From positions 248,001 to 312,000 of the forward strand of contig NZ_WBJY01000002.1 of the NCBI RefSeq assembly GCF_008831085.1: a stretch of 64,000 nt of DNA, given 5' to 3'. Source of the DNA: Pseudoclavibacter endophyticus. Its GTDB lineage: Bacteria > Actinomycetota > Actinomycetes > Actinomycetales > Microbacteriaceae. Made by a program: the position numbers and the translations under genes. This document shows, in pieces, positions 54,286 through 61,853 of the stretch (the stretch's first letter is position 1; each line of letters opens with the position of its first letter). The notes under the pieces are model-generated. The model saw only the letters and a program-made list of their open reading frames with translations. It searched no databases and was not told the origin of the DNA.

Positions 54286-55776
54286 ATGGTGAGCACGATT
54301 CACATGACCTCTGCATCGAAGCCCGCGCCGGGCGCAGGAGCCCGCGGCGCCCCGTCGCCCCAGCGCGGCTCACGCGCGCCCGTGATGACCGCGGCGACGA
54401 TGAGCGCGCTCGTCTCGATCGTGCTCGTGGCCGCCGTGCTCCGCCCCGCGCTGACGTCGTTCGGCCCGGTCGTCGAGCGCATCGACGCCGAGCTCGGCAT
54501 CGGGTCGACCGCGCTCGGCGTACTCGGGTCACTGCCGATCGTGTGCTTCGCCGTCGTGTCGGCCGGGGCCCAGGTCCCGGCGCGCCGATTCGGAATCGAC
54601 CGCGTCGTGCTCGTGGCGCTCGTGGTTCTCGCGGTGGGGCTCGCCGTGCGCTTCCTGCCGGGCCAGGCGCCGCTCTGGATCGGCACCGCCCTGGTCGGGA
54701 TCGGCATCGCGGTCGGCAACGTGCTGCTGCCGAGCGCGGTGAAGCTGTGGTTCCCCTCGCGGGTCTCGCTCGCCTCGGGCGTCTACACCTCGGTGCTCGT
54801 CGCCTTCGCAGCGCTCGGCTCGGGCCTCTCGGTGCCGATCGCCGAGGCCGCGGGCGGGAATTGGCGGCTCGCGCTCGGCGCCTCATTGCCCCTCGTGCTG
54901 GTCGGCGTCGTGTGGTGGGCGGTGCGCATCGCTCGTTCGTCCGCGGCAGCCGCGGCTGCCGCGACAGCGGCGACGGCACAGGGGCATCCGGTGACCAACC
55001 CCGCCCCGACGTCGACCCCGCCACGCGAAGCCCGCCTGTGGAAGTCGCCGACAGCCTGGTTCGTGACGGCCTTCATGGGCTTGCAGTCGTTTCACTTCTA
55101 CGTGACGGTCACGTGGTTGCCGTCGATCGAGCGCGTCGCCGGAGTGTCCGACGCGGCGTCGGGATGGCACCTGTCGCTCAGTCAGGTCGTCGGCATGCTC
55201 GTCGGCATACTGTGCACCGCGCTCATGGGGCGGCGGCAGGATCAGCGCGTGGTGGGGATGCTGACCGCGGTCCCGGTCATCGCCGGCTGCATCGGCCTGT
55301 GGCTGGCCCCGGGCGCCGTGCCCGCGCTCTGGGCGGCGCTGCTCGGGGCCGGCCAAGGCTCGTCGCTCCTTGTGGCCATGGCCCTCATCGCACTGCGCAC
55401 GGCGACGCCGGCCTGGACGACTCGCCTGTCGTCGATGGCGCAGAGCATCGGCTACGGGCTCGCGGCGGTCGGCCCGTTCCTCGCCGGCGCCCTGAACGAC
55501 CTCACCGGTTCGTGGTTGCCGGTCATCGCCCTCATCGGCGGCGCCGCCGCGCTCCAGGGAATCTCGGGCTATGGCGCTGGCCGCGACGTCACGATCGGGG
55601 CGTCTCCCGCCACGGCGAAACCCCGTGTCGGAGCGGGTGACACGCCCGGTACGCTCGAGCGAGGCGGCGCGGCCACCGCCGGGGGCGCAGCCGACGATGC
55701 CTTCGCCACGGGGGACGCGGGCGGGGCTGCCCGCGATGGGCGGACATCGCGCAGGACGGAGAAGGGCCAGCCATGA
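54286..55776 (+). CDS. MFS transporter, CynX/NimT-like
   Basis: 496 residues; ATG at 54286, with another ATG six codons later as an alternative. Twelve membrane helices: SALVSIVLVAAVLRPALTSFGPVVERI in helix 1 is the CynX/NimT signature region, and PSRVSLASGVYTSVLVAFAALGSGLSVPIAEAAGGNWRLALG lies mid-protein. The C-terminal 70 residues are Gly/Ala-rich and cytoplasmic. Relatives take up cyanate, nitroimidazoles or small organic anions. The stop overlaps the next start (ATGA) and the following pair also overlap, so transporter, unknown protein and RutA-like monooxygenase form one coupled operon, consistent with uptake of the monooxygenase substrate. Confidence 0.9.
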   Translation: MVSTIHMTSASKPAPGAGARGAPSPQRGSRAPVMTAATMSALVSIVLVAAVLRPALTSFGPVVERIDAELGIGSTALGVLGSLPIVCFAVVSAGAQVPARRFGIDRVVLVALVVLAVGLAVRFLPGQAPLWIGTALVGIGIAVGNVLLPSAVKLWFPSRVSLASGVYTSVLVAFAALGSGLSVPIAEAAGGNWRLALGASLPLVLVGVVWWAVRIARSSAAAAAAATAATAQGHPVTNPAPTSTPPREARLWKSPTAWFVTAFMGLQSFHFYVTVTWLPSIERVAGVSDAASGWHLSLSQVVGMLVGILCTALMGRRQDQRVVGMLTAVPVIAGCIGLWLAPGAVPALWAALLGAGQGSSLLVAMALIALRTATPAWTTRLSSMAQSIGYGLAAVGPFLAGALNDLTGSWLPVIALIGGAAALQGISGYGAGRDVTIGASPATAKPRVGAGDTPGTLERGGAATAGGAADDAFATGDAGGAARDGRTSRRTEKGQP

Positions 55777-56741
55777 CGAGCGCGCCGGGCGACGGCCGGG
55801 CCAGGCACGGCGATGTGAGCTTCGCCCGGCACTTCGCGCGGCTGTTCTCGTGTGCGCCCCAGTTCCTCGGCGATCCCGTCGACGTGCCCGGCGGTGGCCA
55901 CGTCGCCATCGCCAGGTACGTCCACAACGGCATCGCCTCGGTCGTCACCCTCGGCCTCGAGCGCGTGTCGCTGCCCGGCGGCGCCCGCATCGAACTCCTC
56001 TGCGAGGTGGTCGAGACGCAGAAGGCGGCGGCCGAGGTCACCGTGCGCATCGCGCTCCAGCGGGTGATGGGCGCGCTCGGGGACGCCGCCAGAGGGCCGT
56101 TCCAGCCCGGCGACGTGTGGATCAACGATGTCCCGTTCCTCGCCGGCACGCGCATCCAGGCCATCGTCGGCGTCGACGCGCAGTGGAGCGGACGAGACCA
56201 GAACGTGCACGACGAGAACGGAGCGGTGGTCGGCTGGGTGAACGAGGTCGTCATGCTCACCAGGAACGAGGGGAAGCGCGTCGCGGTCGACGGGATCGTG
56301 CCGTTGATCGAGGCTGCGGCGGCAGCGCCGGCAGCCCGGTTCGACGTGTTGCGCGACGACATGGTCGAGCCGCCGGCGCCCGTACCGCGAGAGCCGTGCC
56401 TGGTGACGCTCGACGCCCTCGAGCGGGGCGTGCGCTGGATGCAGCGTGACGCTGACGGGCGTTACCTCGCGATCTCGTTGACCGAGTCGGCCGAGTACCT
56501 CGCCGACCCCGAGAACTTCACGGCGATCGCACTGGCCGAGATCGTCGTCGGCGTGCCCAGCCTGCGCGGGTTCGCGGCGCGCGCGCAACCGGGGGAGTAC
56601 GCGATGCTTGAGGGAGACGTGTGGTCGTTCGGTGCCCTCAGCGATTCGGGCGCCCCCGCAGCGGGCACGCGTCCGAACCCGGCGAGCCCCCACGCGGCAC
56701 CGCGCGAGCGGAGCCGCCGCGACCCTGAGGAGAGCGTGTGA
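55773..56741 (+). CDS. Unknown protein, possibly SUFU-like
   Basis: 322 residues. I do not recognise it with certainty. The first 200 residues have a mixed alpha/beta pattern: HVAIARYVHNGIASVVTLGLERVSLPGGARIELLCEVVE, then an amphipathic helix VTVRIALQRVMGALGDAARG, then FQPGDVWINDVPFLAGTRIQAIVGVDA. This order resembles bacterial Suppressor-of-fused-like domains. Residues 205-285 contain a second unit, and the last 50 residues are Pro/Arg-rich. It is locked between a transporter and a luciferase-like monooxygenase by ATGA and GTGA overlaps, suggesting a shared role. Function is unknown. Confidence 0.75.
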   Translation: MTSAPGDGRARHGDVSFARHFARLFSCAPQFLGDPVDVPGGGHVAIARYVHNGIASVVTLGLERVSLPGGARIELLCEVVETQKAAAEVTVRIALQRVMGALGDAARGPFQPGDVWINDVPFLAGTRIQAIVGVDAQWSGRDQNVHDENGAVVGWVNEVVMLTRNEGKRVAVDGIVPLIEAAAAAPAARFDVLRDDMVEPPAPVPREPCLVTLDALERGVRWMQRDADGRYLAISLTESAEYLADPENFTAIALAEIVVGVPSLRGFAARAQPGEYAMLEGDVWSFGALSDSGAPAAGTRPNPASPHAAPRERSRRDPEESV

Positions 56742-57790
56742 CCCGCAAGGACTACGGCGTGTTCCTGCCGAACGCGGCGGGCGGCTGGATGATCTCGTCG
56801 ACGGCGCCCTACCCGCCGGCCGACTACGACTACAACCGCCAGGTCGCGCTCGCGGCCGACGGGTACGGCCTCGACTTCGTCATGGCCATGTCGAAGTGGC
56901 TCGGCTTCGGCGGGGCGACCGATCACTGGGGCGAGACGATCGACTCGCTCAGCCTCATCGCGGCGCTCGCCGAGGCGACCACGCACGTCGGCGTCTGGGG
57001 CACGATCCACTGCAACGTGCAGCATCCGGCCTTCGCGGCCAAGATCTTCACGACGCTGCAGCAGATCAGTCACGGCCGGGGTGGCATGAACATCGTCAAC
57101 GGCTCGTATGCCGATGAGTTCCGCCAGATGGGGCTGTGGAACGACTCGATGTCGCACGCCGACCGGTACCGCATGACCGAGGCCTGGATGACGGCCGTCG
57201 ACCGCCTCTGGACCGAGCCCGAGGTGACGATGAAGACCGACTTCTTCGTGCTCGACCGCTGCCAGTCGCGGCCGCACCCGGTGACGCGCCCGACGGTGGT
57301 GAGCGCGGGGAGGTCGGCGCTCGGCCGCAAGTTCCAAGCGAAGTACGCGGATGCCGCGTTCCTCGGCTCCGACAGCATGGCCGAGATGCGCGAGTTCGCG
57401 CGCGACGTGCACGATCAGGCTGCCGCACACGGGCGCACCTGTGGCACCTACGCCATGCTCACCCTCGTGATCGGTGAGACCGACGCGGCGGCCGAGCGCG
57501 CCGCGGCCGCCTATGCGCAGGGCATCGACCGGGTCGCGCTCGCGAACATGCGCAGCTCGTGGGGATGGGCGCAGGAGAAGGCGCTCTCGTGGGCGGAGGA
57601 TGCGCCAGGCGACGAGGCGTTCCAGACGCCGTACATCACGGGCTCGCCCACCACGATCGCGGAGCGCGTGCACCGGGTGCTCGACGGGGCGGAACTCGAC
57701 GGCATCATGCTCATCTTCCCCGACTACCTGCGCGACCTGCCGGTGTTCGGCACCGAGGTGCTGCCGCTGTTGCGGGCCGCCGACGGGTAG
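56738..57790 (+). CDS. LLM-class flavin monooxygenase, RutA-like
   Basis: 350 residues from a GTG overlapping the previous stop (GTGA). Luciferase-like barrel with RutA/SsuD-type motifs: YGVFLPNAAGGWMISS, FVMAMSKWLGFGGATDHWGETIDSL, THVGVWGTIHCNVQHPAFAAKI, GRGGMNIVNGSYADEFRQMGLW and GSPTTIAERVHRVLDG. RutA cleaves uracil between N3 and C4 using FMNH2 and O2; relatives act on other heterocycles or sulfonates. No flavin reductase or downstream rut genes are nearby, so the substrate may differ. The co-encoded MFS protein probably imports it. Confidence 0.9.
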   Translation: MTRKDYGVFLPNAAGGWMISSTAPYPPADYDYNRQVALAADGYGLDFVMAMSKWLGFGGATDHWGETIDSLSLIAALAEATTHVGVWGTIHCNVQHPAFAAKIFTTLQQISHGRGGMNIVNGSYADEFRQMGLWNDSMSHADRYRMTEAWMTAVDRLWTEPEVTMKTDFFVLDRCQSRPHPVTRPTVVSAGRSALGRKFQAKYADAAFLGSDSMAEMREFARDVHDQAAAHGRTCGTYAMLTLVIGETDAAAERAAAAYAQGIDRVALANMRSSWGWAQEKALSWAEDAPGDEAFQTPYITGSPTTIAERVHRVLDGAELDGIMLIFPDYLRDLPVFGTEVLPLLRAADG

Positions 57791-57820
57791 GCCCCTGTCA
57801 CGCGACGAACGCGAAACGGC

Positions 57821-57853
57821 CGGGGCGGGCATCGGTCATGGATGCTCGCCCCG
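57821..57853. terminator. Bidirectional hairpin between convergent genes
   Basis: A 13-bp stem with one mismatch (57821-57833 with 57841-57853) around loop GGTCATG lies between the monooxygenase stop (57790) and the AhpD-like stop (57877). Confidence 0.7.
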
Positions 57854-57876
57854 GGCGCGTGCGCGCGGTCCGCGTG

Positions 57877-58227
57877 TCAGTGGGTGTGGCCCGCCGCCTC
57901 TTCCCCGAATTTGAACGCGAGGCGGCCGTGCGCGAAGCCGCCGCCGGCGCGGATGGCGGTGGCGACCCAGGCGGCCTCGGCGAGCTCGGTCTCGGTCGCG
58001 CCCGCGGCGACGGCTCGCTTCGAGTGGGCGTCGATGCAGTAGACGCACTGCGTCGTGGTGCCGACCGCAACGGCGATGAGCTCACGGTACTTGAGCGGAA
58101 TCTCGCGGCCCTCCTCCGCGAAGACGCTCTGGTCGAAGGCGACGAATGACTTCAGGATGTCGGGCGTCTCGTTCTTGTAGACCCTCGTGTAGGTGCCGTC
58201 GTGCTCGCGGTCGAAGTAGTCAGCCAT
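57877..58227 (-). CDS. Carboxymuconolactone-decarboxylase/AhpD-family protein
   Basis: 116 residues from the ATG at 58227 with AAAGG upstream. The AhpD/CMD helical fold holds the redox motif CVYCIDAH (Cys61, Cys64, His68), with KYRELIAVAVGTTTQ before it and AGATETELAEAAWVATAIRAGGG after it. The CxxC-His set indicates an alkylhydroperoxidase-like reductase rather than a lactone decarboxylase. The likely role is peroxide or thiol-disulfide defence. The partner is unknown. Confidence 0.92.
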   Translation of the reverse strand: MADYFDREHDGTYTRVYKNETPDILKSFVAFDQSVFAEEGREIPLKYRELIAVAVGTTTQCVYCIDAHSKRAVAAGATETELAEAAWVATAIRAGGGFAHGRLAFKFGEEAAGHTH

Positions 58228-58376
58228 GGTCAGCCTTTCGTGTTGAATGTCGTGGCGCGCGCGGTCACTCCCATCCCTCGTGCCGCGGTGCCGAAGGGCT
58301 CGTGCCGCGCTGGAATCGGATGCTGCGTGCCGCTCACGTCGAACGTCGCGCCATCGACGCACATTCCGCGAGCCCG

Positions 58377-59312
58377 CTACGGTCGCAGCACGACCTTGCC
58401 GCCGGCCTTGCCGCTCGACACGAGCTCCATGGCGTCGCGTCCGTCCGCGAGCGGATACGCGCGCGCGATCGGCACGACGAGCTCACGTGCGGCGGCGAGC
58501 GCGATGAGCCCCTGCCGGGCGGAATCGCGAAAGGCCGCGCTCGCGGGCTTGGCCCCGCCGATGTGCAGCAGGCCCTCGCGCTCGGCGGCGTCGGCGCGGA
58601 CGATGGTGAGGATCCGGGCGCGATCCGAGACGAGCGCGAGGGAGACCTCGATCGCCTCATCAGTGCCCGCGGCGTCGAGAGCTGCCGCGACGCCCTCCGG
58701 CGCGAGCTCGCGAACGCGCGCTTCAAGGCCGGGTCCGTACGGCGTCGGCACGCCGCCGAATCGGCGCACCTCGTCCGCCCCGCGCTCCGAGCACGTGCCG
58801 ATCACTCGCACCCCGAGCCGGGCCGCCTGCTGCAGGAAGCTGACGCCGACCGCGCCGGAGGCGCCGTGCAGCAGCACGGTCTCGCCGGTGGCTGCGTCGA
58901 CGCGGTGCAGCATCTCGGCCGCCGTCGTGCCGACGAGCAGCAGGCCGGCCGCCTCGTCGAACGGGATGCTCGCCGGCTTCGCGAAGACGTCGCGCCCGGG
59001 CACGTTCGCGCGGGTGGCGTGCGAGCCGCGCACGCGAAAGGCGAGCACCTCGTCGCCGATCGCTCCGCCGCCCGAGGCGAGCTCGGCATCCGGACCCAGG
59101 TCGGCGACGACGCCCGAGAGCTCGTAGCCGAGCGGGAACGGCAGCGGGGCGTCGGCGGCGAGGCGGCCGACGGCCTTGAGATCGACGGGGTTGACGCCGG
59201 CCGCGCGCACGTCGATCGCGACCTCGCCGGGGCCCGGCGGTGGCAACTCGATGTCCTGCAGCTCGAGGGCGTCGAGCCCTTCCTGAGAGGTGGCAACCCA
59301 GCGCTTGTCCAT
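58377..59312 (-). CDS. NADP-dependent quinone-oxidoreductase-like protein (MDR superfamily)
   Basis: 311 residues from an ATG at 59312; the ribosome site is weak and an in-frame codon at 59348 is an alternative. The N-terminal GroES-like domain has DVRAAGVNPVDLKAVG and PLGYELSGVVADLG; the cofactor domain has LLLVGTTAAEML and VLLHGASGAVGVSFLQQAARLGVRVIGT. Structural-zinc cysteines are absent, as in quinone oxidoreductases. It reduces quinones or enones with NADPH in the cytoplasm. The gene stands alone between the AhpD-like and surface-protein genes on the same strand; spacers of about 149 and 116 bases hold nothing evident. Confidence 0.88.
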   Translation of the reverse strand: MDKRWVATSQEGLDALELQDIELPPPGPGEVAIDVRAAGVNPVDLKAVGRLAADAPLPFPLGYELSGVVADLGPDAELASGGGAIGDEVLAFRVRGSHATRANVPGRDVFAKPASIPFDEAAGLLLVGTTAAEMLHRVDAATGETVLLHGASGAVGVSFLQQAARLGVRVIGTCSERGADEVRRFGGVPTPYGPGLEARVRELAPEGVAAALDAAGTDEAIEVSLALVSDRARILTIVRADAAEREGLLHIGGAKPASAAFRDSARQGLIALAAARELVVPIARAYPLADGRDAMELVSSGKAGGKVVLRP

Positions 59313-59428
59313 GCGACGAGTCTTGTGCCACGGCGCGCGCGGGGTCAACCGGTGCGGGTGGCGGCGCGCACGAGGGATCAGGCGAGCAGGCAGCTCGCTG
59401 AGCGGCGGTGGCGGGTGGTGTGTCCGGG

Positions 59429-61012
59429 TCAGCGCGTCGGCTCGCCGCGGCGGGGGGTGGCCGGCCGGCGGAGCTGGGCGAGCAGGCCGAGGCCTGCGGC
59501 GAGGGCGACGACGCCGAGCGCGATGCCCGGCGCCATGCCGCCACCGTCCGTCACGGCGAGCGCGTCGTTCCCGGCCGAACCATCACCGGGCGACGGTGCC
59601 GCGGGAGACGACGTGCCGGCGGGCGTCGTGCCGCCAGGGCCCGAGGGTTGGCTCGTCGTCGGCGGGACGGACGCGGTGGGAGCTGGTGTCGTTGGCGGCG
59701 TGGTGCCGCCGCAGTCCTCCCCGTCGCCGCAGCCGTCGCCGACCGGCTCGACCAGGTCGCAATCGGTGCGCTCGTAGCCCTCGTAGTACGCGGTCGCGCA
59801 GACCTCGGTCGGGCTCGAGGGCCGCTTATCGCTCGTCAGGATCGCGCCGAAGCGGAACTCGCGCACCTCGCCGGCGGACATCGGCGCGTCGGCCTGGAAG
59901 GCGAAGAGGCCAGGCTCGGGGTCGACGGAGGCGTCCATCCAGCCGGGGGCGCCAGGGAACGACTCGTCAGGCATGCTGTTGTCGGCGAGGCGCACGGTCA
60001 CGACCACCCTGATCGGGTCCGGCCCGCCGCCCGCCGGCTCGGGCAGGCGCACCTCGTACCCGAAGGAATAGGGCGTGCCCGACTCTCCGTAGACGCCGCC
60101 CCACTCGTAGTTGACGTCACCCTCGACAGTGCCGCCTGGTGGAAACAGCTGGATATCGCCGAAGTGCTCCGCGATCTCGATGGAGCACTGCACCATTGCG
60201 CCGGACGGCACCGTGAACGAGGCGCCGTACGTCACCTCGAACGGGCCGGTCTGAACACTCGAACACCTCCACGAGCTCCGGTCCCAGGCGTCGATGTCGA
60301 AGCCCGCCTGCGCGGTTGCTGACGCCACGACGAGAGGGGTGTAGGTGCCAGGCGGGACGACGAGTTCGGTCTCGTTGAACGAGCCGAGGGATATGCCCGA
60401 TGCATCCTGCAGGACGATGTCGAAGTCGCTCTTGGCGCCGACGAGGTCCGGGCTCGGGCGGACGTCGAAGGCTCCGGTCACGCTGCCGTTGGGCGCGGGA
60501 ACGTCCTCCCCGATGCTCCAGATCTCGGCGCAGGCGGTCGAGTAGCCGTCGAGTACGGGCACCTGGAAGCCCCCGCCGGTGTTCGCCGGCGTGAAGTACT
60601 CGTAGTCCGACTCGTCGAGCTCGTCGGCCGGGATGTCCGAGCGCCACCGCTGGCACCAGATCTCGTCAAAGGAGGAACCGGCCTCGGCTTCCGCGTTCGG
60701 CGTCGCGGTGACGGTGTAGGTGCCGCCGGCGACGTTTTCGACGACGAGCGCGGTTGGGGATTCGTCGTTCGTGTACGTCGCCGGTCCTGTCGCGACGACA
60801 TCCCACGCGTACCCCGGGGGGTTGACGATGGGGTTGTCGGGGTCGCTCTCATCGAAGGCGAACATCTGGTAGATGAATGCGTCGCCTTCCGCGGCCGTGG
60901 CCGGCGCTGCGAATGCGACGGCGAGCATCCCTCCCCCGGCGATCGCGGTCGCGGCGCTCAACGCGACCGTGCCGCGCCATCTCGTCCACCTGCTCGTCGT
61001 CGTCTCCGTCAC
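59429..61012 (-). CDS. Secreted, membrane-anchored surface protein of unknown function
   Basis: 527 residues. A signal peptide (positive start TSRWTRWRG, hydrophobic core VALSAATAIAGGGMLAVAF, cleavage near ATAAEG) is followed by beta-rich, Cys-containing domains (residues 45-410) with Asp/Glu-rich composition. A Thr/Pro/Ser stalk follows (TTPPTTPAPTASVPPTTSQP), then a C-terminal membrane helix (ALGVVALAAGLGLLAQL) and a basic tail. The layout is that of a cell-wall-anchored protein, but no LPXTG-type sortase signal precedes the helix, so it may be simply membrane-anchored. No family is recognised. Confidence 0.8.
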   Translation of the reverse strand: MTETTTSRWTRWRGTVALSAATAIAGGGMLAVAFAAPATAAEGDAFIYQMFAFDESDPDNPIVNPPGYAWDVVATGPATYTNDESPTALVVENVAGGTYTVTATPNAEAEAGSSFDEIWCQRWRSDIPADELDESDYEYFTPANTGGGFQVPVLDGYSTACAEIWSIGEDVPAPNGSVTGAFDVRPSPDLVGAKSDFDIVLQDASGISLGSFNETELVVPPGTYTPLVVASATAQAGFDIDAWDRSSWRCSSVQTGPFEVTYGASFTVPSGAMVQCSIEIAEHFGDIQLFPPGGTVEGDVNYEWGGVYGESGTPYSFGYEVRLPEPAGGGPDPIRVVVTVRLADNSMPDESFPGAPGWMDASVDPEPGLFAFQADAPMSAGEVREFRFGAILTSDKRPSSPTEVCATAYYEGYERTDCDLVEPVGDGCGDGEDCGGTTPPTTPAPTASVPPTTSQPSGPGGTTPAGTSSPAAPSPGDGSAGNDALAVTDGGGMAPGIALGVVALAAGLGLLAQLRRPATPRRGEPTR

Positions 61013-61169
61013 GTCGCACTCCCTGTACCTGACTGACCGACAGCCGTGTGCCGCCTGGATGCCCGCACACCACCTTCACAGGGGCGCGCGGACCCGGGAA
61101 TCACCGCAGGCAGACAGTCGGTACGACTTTTGGTGATGGTGCGGTCGGGGCGAGCGTCCGAAGCGTCGG

Positions 61170-61853
61170 TCAGCCGACCGCGCGCGTCACGATTCCCGTC
61201 TCGAATGCGAGCACGACGAGCTGCACGCGGCTGCGGACGTCGAGTTTGGCCAGGATGCGCGTGACATACGTCTTCACGGTCGCCTCGCTGAGGTGCAGCG
61301 CTTCTGCGATCTCACGATTCGAGCGCCCTCTCCCCACCTCGACGAAGACGTCGAGCTCGCGTCGCGTCAGCGCGGCGAGTGGTGCCGGAACTTCGCCGCG
61401 TGCCGGGGGTCCGCCGCGGCGCCCGGCCGCGTCGCCGTCGGCGAACTGCTTCGCGAGCCGATCGAGCACCTCCGGGGCGAACGCCCTCCTGCCTTCGTGC
61501 GCGTCCCGCACCCCCTGACTCAGCTCCTCGGTCGACCCCGTCTTCAGGAGGTAGCCGAACGCGCCCGCCCGCAACGCGCCGGCGAGGTACGCGTCGTCGT
61601 GGAACGTCGTCAGCACGATCACCGCCGTCTCCGGGCGTAGCTCGAGCACCCGCCTCGTCGCTTCGACGCCGTCGAGCACGGGCATCTCGATGTCCATGAG
61701 CAGCACGTCGACGTCGTGCTCGGCGACATAGTCGACGGCCTCCTGCCCGTTGGCAAAGAGCGCGCGCACCTCGACGTCGGGCTCAGCGTCCAGGAGGGCG
61801 CCGAGCCCCGTCCGCACGAGCTTGTGGTCGTCGGCGATGGCGACGCGTATCAT
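61170..61853 (-). CDS. Response regulator, NarL/FixJ family
   Basis: 227 residues. Receiver: MIRVAIADDHKLVRTGLGALL, phospho-acceptor Asp54 in LLMDIEMPVLDG, conserved Thr and Lys in VLTTFHDD and GYLLKTGSTEE. Output: LTRRELDVFVEVGRGRSNREIAEALHLSEATVKTYVTRILAKLDVRSRV, a LuxR-type helix-turn-helix. The start overlaps the kinase stop (ATGA), so kinase and regulator are made together. The surface-protein gene 157 bases downstream is a possible target. Its promoter lies in 61013-61169. Confidence 0.95.
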   Translation of the reverse strand: MIRVAIADDHKLVRTGLGALLDAEPDVEVRALFANGQEAVDYVAEHDVDVLLMDIEMPVLDGVEATRRVLELRPETAVIVLTTFHDDAYLAGALRAGAFGYLLKTGSTEELSQGVRDAHEGRRAFAPEVLDRLAKQFADGDAAGRRGGPPARGEVPAPLAALTRRELDVFVEVGRGRSNREIAEALHLSEATVKTYVTRILAKLDVRSRVQLVVLAFETGIVTRAVG

